From CAZXYS01 sp964645005 (GTDB lineage: Bacteria; Bacteroidota; Ignavibacteria; Kapaibacteriales; UBA2268), in the NCBI GenBank assembly GCA_964645005.1, contig CAZXYS010000003.1, forward strand, positions 1 to 64,000: DNA of 64,000 bases. The letters are read 5' to 3'. Under the pieces are notes generated by a model that worked only from the letters and a program-made list of their open reading frames with translations, ran no database searches and was not told the DNA's origin. Positions 55,635 to 63,493 of this stretch are shown piece by piece. The first letter of the stretch is position 1; every line of letters starts with the position of its first letter. The position numbers and the translations under genes are program-made.

Positions 55635-56738
55635 CTAAACCTTTTTTATAGTTATTTTAAATTTATTCTTTTTCGCTTCTTTAAAAAGACTGTTTAAAAA
55701 TTCAATTTGTTTTTGTGTTAATTTATTATTCTTTATCCAATTTTCAATTTTATTTTTTGAATTGACATTACTGATATTACCATTAACTGTCGAAGAAGTG
55801 AGATTCAACACTGCTTCCGGTGTATAAAACTTCCCGTCGATAGCGACTTCTTCAAGATTTGTAAATAAAATCATTTTCAGTAATCCATCTTTAATGTCAC
55901 CATTTGATGGTAGCACACTTTTTCTACTATGTTTACTTTCCAATAAACTGATTTTATTTTTATATTTCTTGATCTCATCAACCGTTAGGAAATAGTTCCC
56001 ACCTAGATAATTTTTGATCGTTATCCTTGCCTTCGATTTTGTAGCCAAATGTTCCTTAGGCTGAGATGTTACGAATTCTCTCGATTGCGCATCATGTGCT
56101 TTCAAACGAGAATAATTCATAAATTCATCACGTCCCTTTTTAATATTATCGGCAAATGAATCTATACCATGAATACTTTTCAACTCTACCCCGGTTGATT
56201 TCGAAATCTTAGCATAGGCAGTCTTCGCCTTAGCTATAATTTCACTAAGATGTTCAATTTGCTTAAGATTCCAATGCAACGCCGAACTATGATATTTGAG
56301 TATCTTTGACAAATTCTCTTTTACATAACTATTGTCAAATTTTTGTTTTGTTATTTTAATTTTTCCGGAACTCGTAACTCTTTTCTCAGCTTCGACATAA
56401 TAACTTATTATGACATAGACATCCAGCAAGCTCATTAAAGCTATAGTATCCCATTGTATATAGTCTCTATCGCCGGCTTTTCCTTCATCTTTAACAATTG
56501 GAATTATTGTGGCTTTTTTGGTATGCACCAAGGTATTATAAACACGCTCATAAGGATAGGATCTTGTTCTCTTAGGCGAAACCCATTTACTTATCGCTAT
56601 TGATTTATTCCCATCGAATTTCAATACTGCGGAAGGTGGAATTTCGTTTATATCACATTCATGAAAACCATACACTTCCAAATCTTGCTTTATTATTGGC
56701 TCGTATTCAATTCCTGTAATCTTTGCAACAATATTCAT
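55635..56738 (-). CDS. Putative restriction endonuclease of unassigned type, partner of the D12 methylase
   Basis: 367 aa with no family I can name firmly. The N-terminal half contains KWVSPKRTRSYPYERVYNTL and IIPIVKDEGKAGDRDYIQWDTIALMSLLDVYVIISYY, an acidic strand-loop-strand that may contain the nuclease active site (D..D/E..K-like: KDEGKAGDRD). The rest is basic and helical (ENLSKILKYHSSALHWNLKQ...). Gene order (endonuclease candidate, 2 bases, methylase) is the basis of the call. A DNA-binding regulatory protein is the alternative. Base composition is lower in GC than the neighbouring aromatic genes, consistent with horizontal transfer; this is by eye. Confidence 0.55.
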   Translation of the reverse strand: MNIVAKITGIEYEPIIKQDLEVYGFHECDINEIPPSAVLKFDGNKSIAISKWVSPKRTRSYPYERVYNTLVHTKKATIIPIVKDEGKAGDRDYIQWDTIALMSLLDVYVIISYYVEAEKRVTSSGKIKITKQKFDNSYVKENLSKILKYHSSALHWNLKQIEHLSEIIAKAKTAYAKISKSTGVELKSIHGIDSFADNIKKGRDEFMNYSRLKAHDAQSREFVTSQPKEHLATKSKARITIKNYLGGNYFLTVDEIKKYKNKISLLESKHSRKSVLPSNGDIKDGLLKMILFTNLEEVAIDGKFYTPEAVLNLTSSTVNGNISNVNSKNKIENWIKNNKLTQKQIEFLNSLFKEAKKNKFKITIKKV

Positions 56739-56828
56739 TTAAAACATGTTATAGCTATAAAAATTTAATATGTTAAATTTACAGCATTTAAAAACAAATT
56801 CCAATTTTACTTTTCAATATATTTTTAC

Positions 56829-57881
56829 TCACTCATACGTCTTCGTCATTGTTTCAGGTGTCAGCAGTATGAAATCAGCCATTCCTTCCATATCTTCAGG
56901 CAGTTCTTCTATGTCGCCCTTTTGTTCGCTGTGGATAGTAAGAATCTTCAGGTCAGGGCGGTCTCTCTTAATGAACCAGACTATACCTTCGAAATCCTTT
57001 GAATGGTATGTTCCGTTGAAATGCAGGAATTTGCTTCCCTCGCTGAAATTTTCCATTATGAAGTGTGCCATCGTGGCATCCTTAATTGCCTGCGCCTGCT
57101 TGAATTGCTTTATCATCTGGTTGCCCTTCATTGCATGCATGGAATGAGGGCTCTTTTCCTCTTTGGGATTTTTCGGTTTGTGCGGATTCTTTTTATGAGG
57201 ATTCATCTGCTTGTGCGGATTATCCTGCTTGTGGGGATTCTCTTCTTTTTCCTCTGCTTTTTCTTCCTCTTTTTTCATTTCCGTCTCTTCTTTCTTATCC
57301 CTTATTCCATGGGCGTGGAACATCTTTTCCATAGCTTTATAGCCGGGCAGATCGAGATCTACTTCTATCGGCAGCGGCGCAATATATTCCTTTGCCTGCG
57401 GGCTCAGGCTGTCCAGCCCTTCGAAGCCTTCCTTCGACACGAGAGATGCATACCGCCGCGGCACATTAGTAGCTATAAAATCCACCTTCTTCGTTTTTGC
57501 AAAATCTATCAGCGGCTTGTAGTCAGTCTTGTAATTTTTCCAGAGCTTGGCTTCCTTCTCGAAATTCTTCTGTGAGATCATCCCTGCAAAATATTCGTCG
57601 AGAATTATCTGGTCGTCGGCTTCGAACATCTCGGCACCGAGGATCAGACTACCCTCAGTCTCTTCATGCAGCGCTTTTGCCAGTTCCAGTTGCAGCCAGT
57701 GGCAAATCGGATCGTTATGTATCTCGCCAAAGAAGATAATATCCGCATCCATAGCCTCATCGAGAACTTCCTCGAAATCCGCTTTGCCGCCGTCCTCCTC
57801 AAAAAATTTATATGCTGGCTTCTTTGCGAGCAGTGTCAAAGGAAATATTATCATTAATAATGCTGTTAGTGTTGTTTTCAT
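56829..57881 (-). CDS. ChaN-like (DUF399) haem-binding/envelope protein with a His-rich insert
   Basis: 350 aa. Signal peptide TALLMIIFPLTLLAKK (about 5-20). The ChaN/EreA-like fold: ADIIFFGEIHNDPICHWLQ (metal/haem-associated EIHNDxxxH), LGAEMFEADDQIILDEYF and FIATNVPRRYASLVSK. Between about 190 and 250 an extra segment is rich in Lys/Glu, then contains NPHKQ(D), NPHKQM, NPHKK, NPHKPK and SPHSMHAM repeats, absent from usual ChaN. The C-terminus has DRPDLKILTIHSEQK. The His-rich insert could bind Ni, Zn, Cu or haem; that is inference. Ends with LTPETMTKTYE. Confidence 0.82.
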   Translation of the reverse strand: MKTTLTALLMIIFPLTLLAKKPAYKFFEEDGGKADFEEVLDEAMDADIIFFGEIHNDPICHWLQLELAKALHEETEGSLILGAEMFEADDQIILDEYFAGMISQKNFEKEAKLWKNYKTDYKPLIDFAKTKKVDFIATNVPRRYASLVSKEGFEGLDSLSPQAKEYIAPLPIEVDLDLPGYKAMEKMFHAHGIRDKKEETEMKKEEEKAEEKEENPHKQDNPHKQMNPHKKNPHKPKNPKEEKSPHSMHAMKGNQMIKQFKQAQAIKDATMAHFIMENFSEGSKFLHFNGTYHSKDFEGIVWFIKRDRPDLKILTIHSEQKGDIEELPEDMEGMADFILLTPETMTKTYE

Positions 57882-57927
57882 TTTAATCTGTAAATTGATT
57901 AATAATAGACATTAAGCATAGACATAG

Positions 57928-57960
57928 ATGTGCCACACTCCATAGGTGTGGCACATCTGA
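57928..57960. repeat. Palindromic repeat (…GTGTGGCACATCT), copy B
   Basis: AGATGTGCCACAC, loop TCCATAG, GTGTGGCACATCT: 13-base perfect arms. It lies between the ChaN-like gene and the M24 peptidase gene (both minus). Same family as 48164-48200. Together they show that this short palindrome is mobile or at least recurrent. Confidence 0.8.
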
Positions 57961-57965
57961 AATCT

Positions 57966-59153
57966 CTACCAACTCATTATCGGAATAACATTTTCCTGTA
58001 TCGGTCCATATACCTCGACAGTTCCGTCATCCTTGACGAAAACGTCAATTTCAGAGCGGAAACCGATATTCTCTTCCGGTATGTAAATGCCCGGTTCGAT
58101 AGAGAAACATGAGCCTTTGATGATCTGTCTCTCATCCTTTGTTTCCAGATTGTCCAGATGGGCGCCGTTGCCGTGGACTTCTTCAGCTATATTATGCCCG
58201 GTGCGATGTATAAAATACCTGCCATAACCGGCATCTTCTATAATCTTGCGGACGGCGGAATCGACTTCCCAGCCATGTACCGGCTCGTCGGCTTCGAATC
58301 TTGCTTTCACTAATTCCAATCCGGTGTCGCGCGCCTTGGCGACAATGTCGAACATCTTCTGAATCTTATCGGGTACTTCCGTGCCGATATAACCCATCCA
58401 TGTTACGTCGTAATAGATGGCGCCGGGCTCGTCTTTCTTTGCCCACAGGTCGATAAGCACGAGGTCGTCTTCCTTCATTGTGTGGCTGTTGTCCGGTGTC
58501 GGCTCGAAGTGCGGATCACCTGCGTGTTCGTTTACGGCTACTATTGGACCGTCATCCCATGTCATGTTGTTTTCTCTGAACATGTCATGCATGAATGATT
58601 GTATCTCGTGTTCCGTAGGATTGTTGCCGTCTTTGATCCTTTTGGCAATCTCTTCGAAAGCCTTATCTTTAACATTTTGCAAAATATTGGCGGCTTCTAC
58701 GTGGCTCTGGCGGTCTTTTTCGTCAAGGTGCGATTCAAAAATACTTACCAGATCGGCGCTTGAAACAACATCTATCCCGAAACTTCTTACCAGATCGACA
58801 GTGCCGGCATCAACAATCGAAACATAAGGTATAGCATTATTAGGTGAATACTGCATTGCTACTTTCTTTGCAGGTCCGAGCATCGAGTTGAGTGAGTCAT
58901 GCAACTGCTGCCATTGCAGATAGACATGCTTCTCTCCCGGCAGGTGGTCGCAGCGCCACTGCTCTATAGCGTGAACCAGCTTCTGCGGCTCGCCTTCCGC
59001 CGGAATATAGTAAAACCAGCGCCGTGAAGCGAATCTGTTCGTATCCATTTCCAAAACTCGTGCAGCTATAGGATCGCGGTCATGAAAATCGTAAAACAAC
59101 CAGCCGTCGATACCCTGCGAAAGTAATGCGTCTTTTATAGCCTGTAAATCCAT
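57966..59153 (-). CDS. M24-family metallopeptidase (Xaa-Pro aminopeptidase-like)
   Basis: 395 aa. Creatinase-like N-terminal domain (1-165) then a pita-bread M24 domain. Metal ligands by motif: DLVLIDLWAKK (first Asp), YDVTWMGYIG (second Asp), HRTGHNIAEEVHGNG (His), SIEPGIYIPEENIGFRSEID (two Glu). Length fits Xaa-Pro dipeptidase/aminopeptidase P-like enzymes that remove the residue before proline. The N-terminus contains no signal peptide, so it is cytoplasmic. The substrate cannot be fixed from sequence. A large intergenic space separates it from DUF2059. Confidence 0.88.
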   Translation of the reverse strand: MDLQAIKDALLSQGIDGWLFYDFHDRDPIAARVLEMDTNRFASRRWFYYIPAEGEPQKLVHAIEQWRCDHLPGEKHVYLQWQQLHDSLNSMLGPAKKVAMQYSPNNAIPYVSIVDAGTVDLVRSFGIDVVSSADLVSIFESHLDEKDRQSHVEAANILQNVKDKAFEEIAKRIKDGNNPTEHEIQSFMHDMFRENNMTWDDGPIVAVNEHAGDPHFEPTPDNSHTMKEDDLVLIDLWAKKDEPGAIYYDVTWMGYIGTEVPDKIQKMFDIVAKARDTGLELVKARFEADEPVHGWEVDSAVRKIIEDAGYGRYFIHRTGHNIAEEVHGNGAHLDNLETKDERQIIKGSCFSIEPGIYIPEENIGFRSEIDVFVKDDGTVEVYGPIQENVIPIMSW

Positions 59154-59337
59154 GAATATACCCTTTAGATTTGATTAAAAACTTATGATTAGATATAAAA
59201 TTTTCAAAAATGTTTAAAAATGAACGGAACAAAAATAAAATAATTTGATTTCTTTGAAAATTAAGTTTTTATTGAATACAGAATTTATTATACTTTGTAA
59301 AAAGTCATTTTTTAAAAATATATTGGAGTTAGATATT

Positions 59338-59823
59338 ATGATAAATAATAAGGACAGATATATGAGAATAACACTGATAATAACCGCGTTTCTGCTGGCT
59401 GTTTCTTTTTCATTTGCACAAGATTCAAAGAGTAAGATTGACACTGAGAAAAAGGAATTGGTCATCAAGTATTTAAAAATCTCTCGCATTCTAGAAAGCA
59501 CAGAGGAAATGTTAGAATATATGATAAAAAATATAAAAATGGGCGTTGGTGATGTCCCCGAAGAATTTTGGAGCAATTTCAAAGAGAATATTGATTATGA
59601 TAAATACCTGGAATCACTGGTTCCCATTTACGATAGACACTATAACAAACAAGAACTTAAACAGCTTATCGAATTCTACGAATCGCCAACCGGGCAGAAG
59701 CTGCTCGATACGCAGCCTAAAATTTTTGAAGAACGGCGTACCAAAGACGAGAGATGGACTTCCCGGATTCGCGAACAATTATTCGATAAGCTTAAAGAGG
59801 AAGGTTACATAGAGGGACAATAA
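59338..59823 (+). CDS. Secreted DUF2059-domain protein
   Basis: I choose ATG 59338, preceded by GGAG at about 9 bases; a TTG at 59245 would add 31 residues without family match. 161 aa. The signal peptide is RITLIITAFLLAVSFSFAQ. The mature chain is helical and carries the DUF2059 core KQELKQLIEFYESPTGQKLLDTQP with downstream IFEERR and helix REQLFDKLKEEG. DUF2059 proteins are periplasmic/exported and of unknown function. No operon partners (the MGL gene follows after 35 bases and may be co-transcribed). Confidence 0.8.
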   Translation: MINNKDRYMRITLIITAFLLAVSFSFAQDSKSKIDTEKKELVIKYLKISRILESTEEMLEYMIKNIKMGVGDVPEEFWSNFKENIDYDKYLESLVPIYDRHYNKQELKQLIEFYESPTGQKLLDTQPKIFEERRTKDERWTSRIREQLFDKLKEEGYIEGQ

Positions 59824-59858
59824 CTTCTTTTACATAAATAAACTTCCGGGAGGAAACT

Positions 59859-61058
59859 ATGGGATATGATCCGGCAAACAAAATTCAGGACTACTGGGTG
59901 TTCGGTGAATTCGGGGGAGTCAATCCTTCGATAACTGACTCAGCTACCTTCACCTTTCTCAGCGCAGAAGGAATGGAACAACTCTTCCACGAGGAAGTGG
60001 AAGGTGCATATCTTTACTCACGACACATGAATGCTTCCGAAGATTACCTCTCCAAAGCGCTGGCACGCATGGAAGGTACCGAAAAAGCTCACGTTTCGGC
60101 TTCAGGTATGTCTGCTATAGCTTGCACGCTATTCCAGCACTGCCAGCAGGGCGATGAGATAGTATCCAGCCGCACAATCTACGGCGGCACATACGCAATT
60201 CTCAAGAACATCTACCCGAGACTGGGTATTAATACAAGGTTCGTTGATATTACTAACCTCGACGATGTCCGCAAAAATATTACTTCAAAAACAAAAGTAA
60301 TATACTGCGAGACTATCAGCAATCCGCTTCTGGAAGTTGCTGATATTCCCGAACTAAGAAAGATAGCGGATGAACACGGATTAACACTCGTCGTTGACAA
60401 TACTTTCTGCCCGCTGGTAGTTACACCATGTCTGCACGGGGCTCACGTCGTTGTCTATAGTCTTACTAAATTCGTAAATGGCATGAATGATTGTCTGGGC
60501 GGAGCTATCTGTGGATCGAAAGAACTGATCGGCAGCATGCGAAATGTCACCACCGGCGCTTCGATGTTGTTTGGTCCCGTGCTGGACAGCTTCCGCGCTT
60601 CGAGCATACTTAAGAATCTGCATACATTGCACATGCGCATGAAGCAGCACAGCCACAATGCCATGTATCTCGCTAAAAAGATAAGCGAACTCGGCATCAA
60701 GGTTTTTTATCCGGGGCTTGAATCGCATCTGCAGCATGAACTTCTCAATAAATTAAAAGATGATGATTATGGATATGGCGGAATGCTGACAATTGATGTA
60801 GGAGATTCCGACACTGCCAAAAAGCTGATGATCCGCATGCAAGAAGAGCAGGTCGGCTACTTCGCAGTCAGCCTTGGTTTTTACAAGACATTGTTCAGTT
60901 CGCCGGGCAGCAGCACTTCCTCGGAAATCCCGCCTGAAGAACAGAAAGATATTGGGCTGTCACCGGGATTAGTCCGCTTCTCGGTGGGATTGGATCACGA
61001 CATCGAACGCAGCTTCCAGCGCATCAAGCATAGTATGGAAGCGCTGGATATAATTTAA
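59859..61058 (+). CDS. Cys/Met-metabolism PLP enzyme (methionine gamma-lyase/cystathionine gamma-synthase type)
   Basis: 399 aa. PLP-binding Lys204 lies in YSLTKFVNG, preceded by VVDNTFCPLVVTP (Asp that binds pyridine N) and CETISNPLLEVADIPELRKIA. C-terminal SSPGSSTSSEIP and LVRFSVGLDH are the usual active-site Ser-S-E and substrate-carboxylate Arg. N-terminal Y..SR.MN..ED (YLYSRHMNASEDYLSKALA) is present with R and N replaced relative to the typical YxR.NPT motif, closest to methionine gamma-lyase-like proteins. Possible reactions: methionine to methanethiol, ammonia and 2-oxobutyrate, or cystathionine metabolism. It is followed by a strong terminator. GGGAGGAAAC lies just before the ATG. 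Confidence 0.88.
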   Translation: MGYDPANKIQDYWVFGEFGGVNPSITDSATFTFLSAEGMEQLFHEEVEGAYLYSRHMNASEDYLSKALARMEGTEKAHVSASGMSAIACTLFQHCQQGDEIVSSRTIYGGTYAILKNIYPRLGINTRFVDITNLDDVRKNITSKTKVIYCETISNPLLEVADIPELRKIADEHGLTLVVDNTFCPLVVTPCLHGAHVVVYSLTKFVNGMNDCLGGAICGSKELIGSMRNVTTGASMLFGPVLDSFRASSILKNLHTLHMRMKQHSHNAMYLAKKISELGIKVFYPGLESHLQHELLNKLKDDDYGYGGMLTIDVGDSDTAKKLMIRMQEEQVGYFAVSLGFYKTLFSSPGSSTSSEIPPEEQKDIGLSPGLVRFSVGLDHDIERSFQRIKHSMEALDII

Positions 61059-61086
61059 AAATTACCGGTTTAGGTATTTCTATCGA

Positions 61087-61116
61087 GGCTGCCGGTTTCC
61101 GGCAGCCTTTTTTTTT
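61087..61116 (+). terminator. Rho-independent terminator after the PLP enzyme gene
   Basis: Perfect nine-base stem GGCTGCCGG/CCGGCAGCC with loop TTT, followed immediately by nine T. It starts 29 bases after the stop of the 59859-61058 gene. Of the hairpins in the window this is the clearest intrinsic terminator. Confidence 0.93.
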
Positions 61117-61188
61117 CCAAAAATTTTGGAACATTTTATCCGAATATGTGTAGTTATATATAAATGATCTTACACATAGGAAAGAATT

Positions 61189-63180
61189 ATGAAATTTTAT
61201 TTATTACTCTTTACTTTGTTCTCTGCTGCATTCTTAAACCTTTACTCTCAATTGGTTAACGAATGGAATGTATCAGCACAAATATCCACTACTGAAACTC
61301 AACAGGCTTTGGATAATTACGGAGAAAATTATGTTGCCATTAGCTCTTTGAAAGCTACGGTAGATTCCGTGAATAGGGTTATTTTTTCTTCAGATGGAGG
61401 AAAGAACTGGGATGTTATTCTCGCAGACCGCTACTATAATATTGATGATGACTACAATCCTTTACCTGGGAATTGGAATAAACAAATATATCAATCAGTT
61501 TCCATGCCTGTGCCGGATATCATATATCTTGTAGTGCCGCAGGATTTGCGCGATGATAATAGCGAGGTATACTATCCTGTTATATATAAAACACATAACA
61601 AAGGGAAAAACTGGGATACAATTTCTATTTGTGATCGTTTGCAGTGTTATAGAAATTATATTTCAATGATTGGACCTAAAACTGGATTTCTTCTTAGCGG
61701 CAATTGTGTTGAAAACACGGAGCTTGCTCAGGCTATATATTATACCGAAGATGGCTTTGAGACTTTTAAAAAATTTTATTTACCGGTAGAAAATGATAAT
61801 AATTCCATTTTTAATTATTTCGAAGCATTGGATAAATCTACTCTGATAGTAGGAAGTAATGATTTAATAATGATAACAACTGATAACGGGAATAGCTGGG
61901 ATTTCCACACATCTCCTCCAAATGTAACAAATTATTGTTTTATCAACAAAAATCATGGTTTTGCCTGTTCAAATATAAAAACCGGTCATGGAACACAAAA
62001 GAAAGGATTGATATATGAAACCTTTAACGGCGGACAAAATTGGAATTTGACTTTCGAACAAAAGGATGGGAGAGCTTTTGATGGGTTTGTTGCAATAGAT
62101 TTTCTTGATGAGAATAATGGTATTGTTGCAGGTAGAATGCAAATATACTGCACAACTGATGGCGGAAAGAATTGGGAAATGCAGCAAATACCATATCAAG
62201 TTTATCAGGAACCGCTTTTATATGTAAATTACGGTTCCAAATCAAGTGCAGTTATTACAGGAGCAAAATATGCCATTTATACACATTGGAATAGAATTTT
62301 AAAATCACCGAATCTGTCTGTAAATGGAATTCAGCCTAAAGACTTAAATTATGAATTAAATTGGACTGCTATTGAGGGAGCCAAAAATTATAAAGTGCAA
62401 CTCGCCGAATATGAAGTAGTTTCTTATCCAACTTATAATCCTGAGAATTTCGAAGCTCATATCATTTTGGAAATTGATGAAACCACAGAATTGAAGCAAA
62501 GTCTTATGAATAAATTAAATTATAATAAGGATTATTATTCGCGTGTAAAAGCTTATGGGGATACTGTAAACAGTTCATGGTCGAGATATACTCATTTCAG
62601 AACGGATAAAGAACAGCAGCCGGGAGTTCTGACTAAACCGAAATTATTATTTCCTGAATTCAATAACGAAAAAATGCCTCCGGACATTGAATTTATATGG
62701 AGAAATGTACCTGCAGCGGTAAAATATCAACTATCAGTTAAAAAAGAGTTGATAAGCAAAAATCCTGAATACGACCGGATAATTAATGATATCAAGGATA
62801 CTACTTACCTTGTGACCAATCTTAAAGAAGAAATGAAGTATTATTGGTTTGTTACCGCATTTGATTCCGCCGGGAATTATGTAAGTTCGAATTATAGAAT
62901 TTTTACAACCAGGATTGCTAACGGTGTTACAGGAAGGAATTCTGACGGTAAGTTTGAGGTTTATCCTGTTCCAGCGGAAAATACTATTAAAATTGCATTG
63001 AAAAAAAGAAACAATTTGCATCAAATAGTTATTATTATTGATACTAAAGGCAGGACTGTTCACAAAAGCGTAATATACGGCGAAGTGTTAGAACTCGATA
63101 TATCCAGCTATACAGGGGGAGTTTACTTTGTCAGGATAGTTGATGGGGATAATATTTTGGATGGGAAATTTGTAAAATAA
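61189..63180 (+). CDS. T9SS-secreted protein with BNR/Ycf48-like repeats and FN3-like domain
   Basis: 663 aa. Signal peptide KFYLLLFTLFSAAFLNLYSQ. Several DGGKNWD(V/M)-type Asp-box motifs (residues about 70, 150, 240, 290, 330) as in Ycf48/sialidase beta-propellers. Then a fibronectin-like section (NYELNWTAIEGAKNYKVQLAEY, IEFIWRNVPAAVKYQLSV). The last about 80 residues are the type IX sorting domain: FEVYPVPAENTIKIALKKRN, then IIDTKGRTVHKSVIYGEVLELDISSYTGGVYFVRI and ending DGKFVK. This shows a T9SS-bearing lineage. Target unknown. The gene lies after the terminator with its own AAAGAATT-like leader. Confidence 0.88.
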   Translation: MKFYLLLFTLFSAAFLNLYSQLVNEWNVSAQISTTETQQALDNYGENYVAISSLKATVDSVNRVIFSSDGGKNWDVILADRYYNIDDDYNPLPGNWNKQIYQSVSMPVPDIIYLVVPQDLRDDNSEVYYPVIYKTHNKGKNWDTISICDRLQCYRNYISMIGPKTGFLLSGNCVENTELAQAIYYTEDGFETFKKFYLPVENDNNSIFNYFEALDKSTLIVGSNDLIMITTDNGNSWDFHTSPPNVTNYCFINKNHGFACSNIKTGHGTQKKGLIYETFNGGQNWNLTFEQKDGRAFDGFVAIDFLDENNGIVAGRMQIYCTTDGGKNWEMQQIPYQVYQEPLLYVNYGSKSSAVITGAKYAIYTHWNRILKSPNLSVNGIQPKDLNYELNWTAIEGAKNYKVQLAEYEVVSYPTYNPENFEAHIILEIDETTELKQSLMNKLNYNKDYYSRVKAYGDTVNSSWSRYTHFRTDKEQQPGVLTKPKLLFPEFNNEKMPPDIEFIWRNVPAAVKYQLSVKKELISKNPEYDRIINDIKDTTYLVTNLKEEMKYYWFVTAFDSAGNYVSSNYRIFTTRIANGVTGRNSDGKFEVYPVPAENTIKIALKKRNNLHQIVIIIDTKGRTVHKSVIYGEVLELDISSYTGGVYFVRIVDGDNILDGKFVK

Positions 63181-63493
63181 AAATTGAAGACCCGAAAATC
63201 AATAAACTTGGCGAAATTGCTATAGACAGGGTATATGGTGAAGAAAAATAAGTATCCCCCAATGTTTCCTCTCCTTATTAAGGAGGGGAGTGAAGCCGAA
63301 GGCTTTACGGGGCGGTTCTTCTAAGTTATGAAATTGTATCATGTTAGTAAAATAAATGAGTTCTATTGAAATATCCGGGTTGATTATTTCCCAAATTTTA
63401 GAACATTTTACTCTACTGAGCTTAGTCGAAGTGCGCCACGATTTCCTCACTTATCGGACAGTCTCTTTATATTGAAAAACTTTTTAGTATTTA
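63181..63493. other. Intergenic repeat region near the right edge
   Basis: No gene. Contains the long SD/anti-SD repeat inverted at 63256-63322 and, at 63405-63435, CTCTACTGAGCTTAGTCGAAG, which resembles the CACTGAGCTTGTCGAAGTG palindromic family and the ACACTGAGCGGGTCAAAGTG sequence at about 38584. Confidence 0.65.
63256..63322 (-). repeat. SD/anti-SD palindromic repeat, long version (copy 10, inverted)
   Basis: TTTCCTCTCCTTATTAAGGA, GGGGAGTGAAGCCGAAGGCT, TTACGGGGCGGTTCTTCTAA. Its reverse complement matches 10721-10776 closely including the GAACC-CCCGTAAAGCC-TTCGG part, giving a full-length consensus of about 60 bases for the family. Confidence 0.85.
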
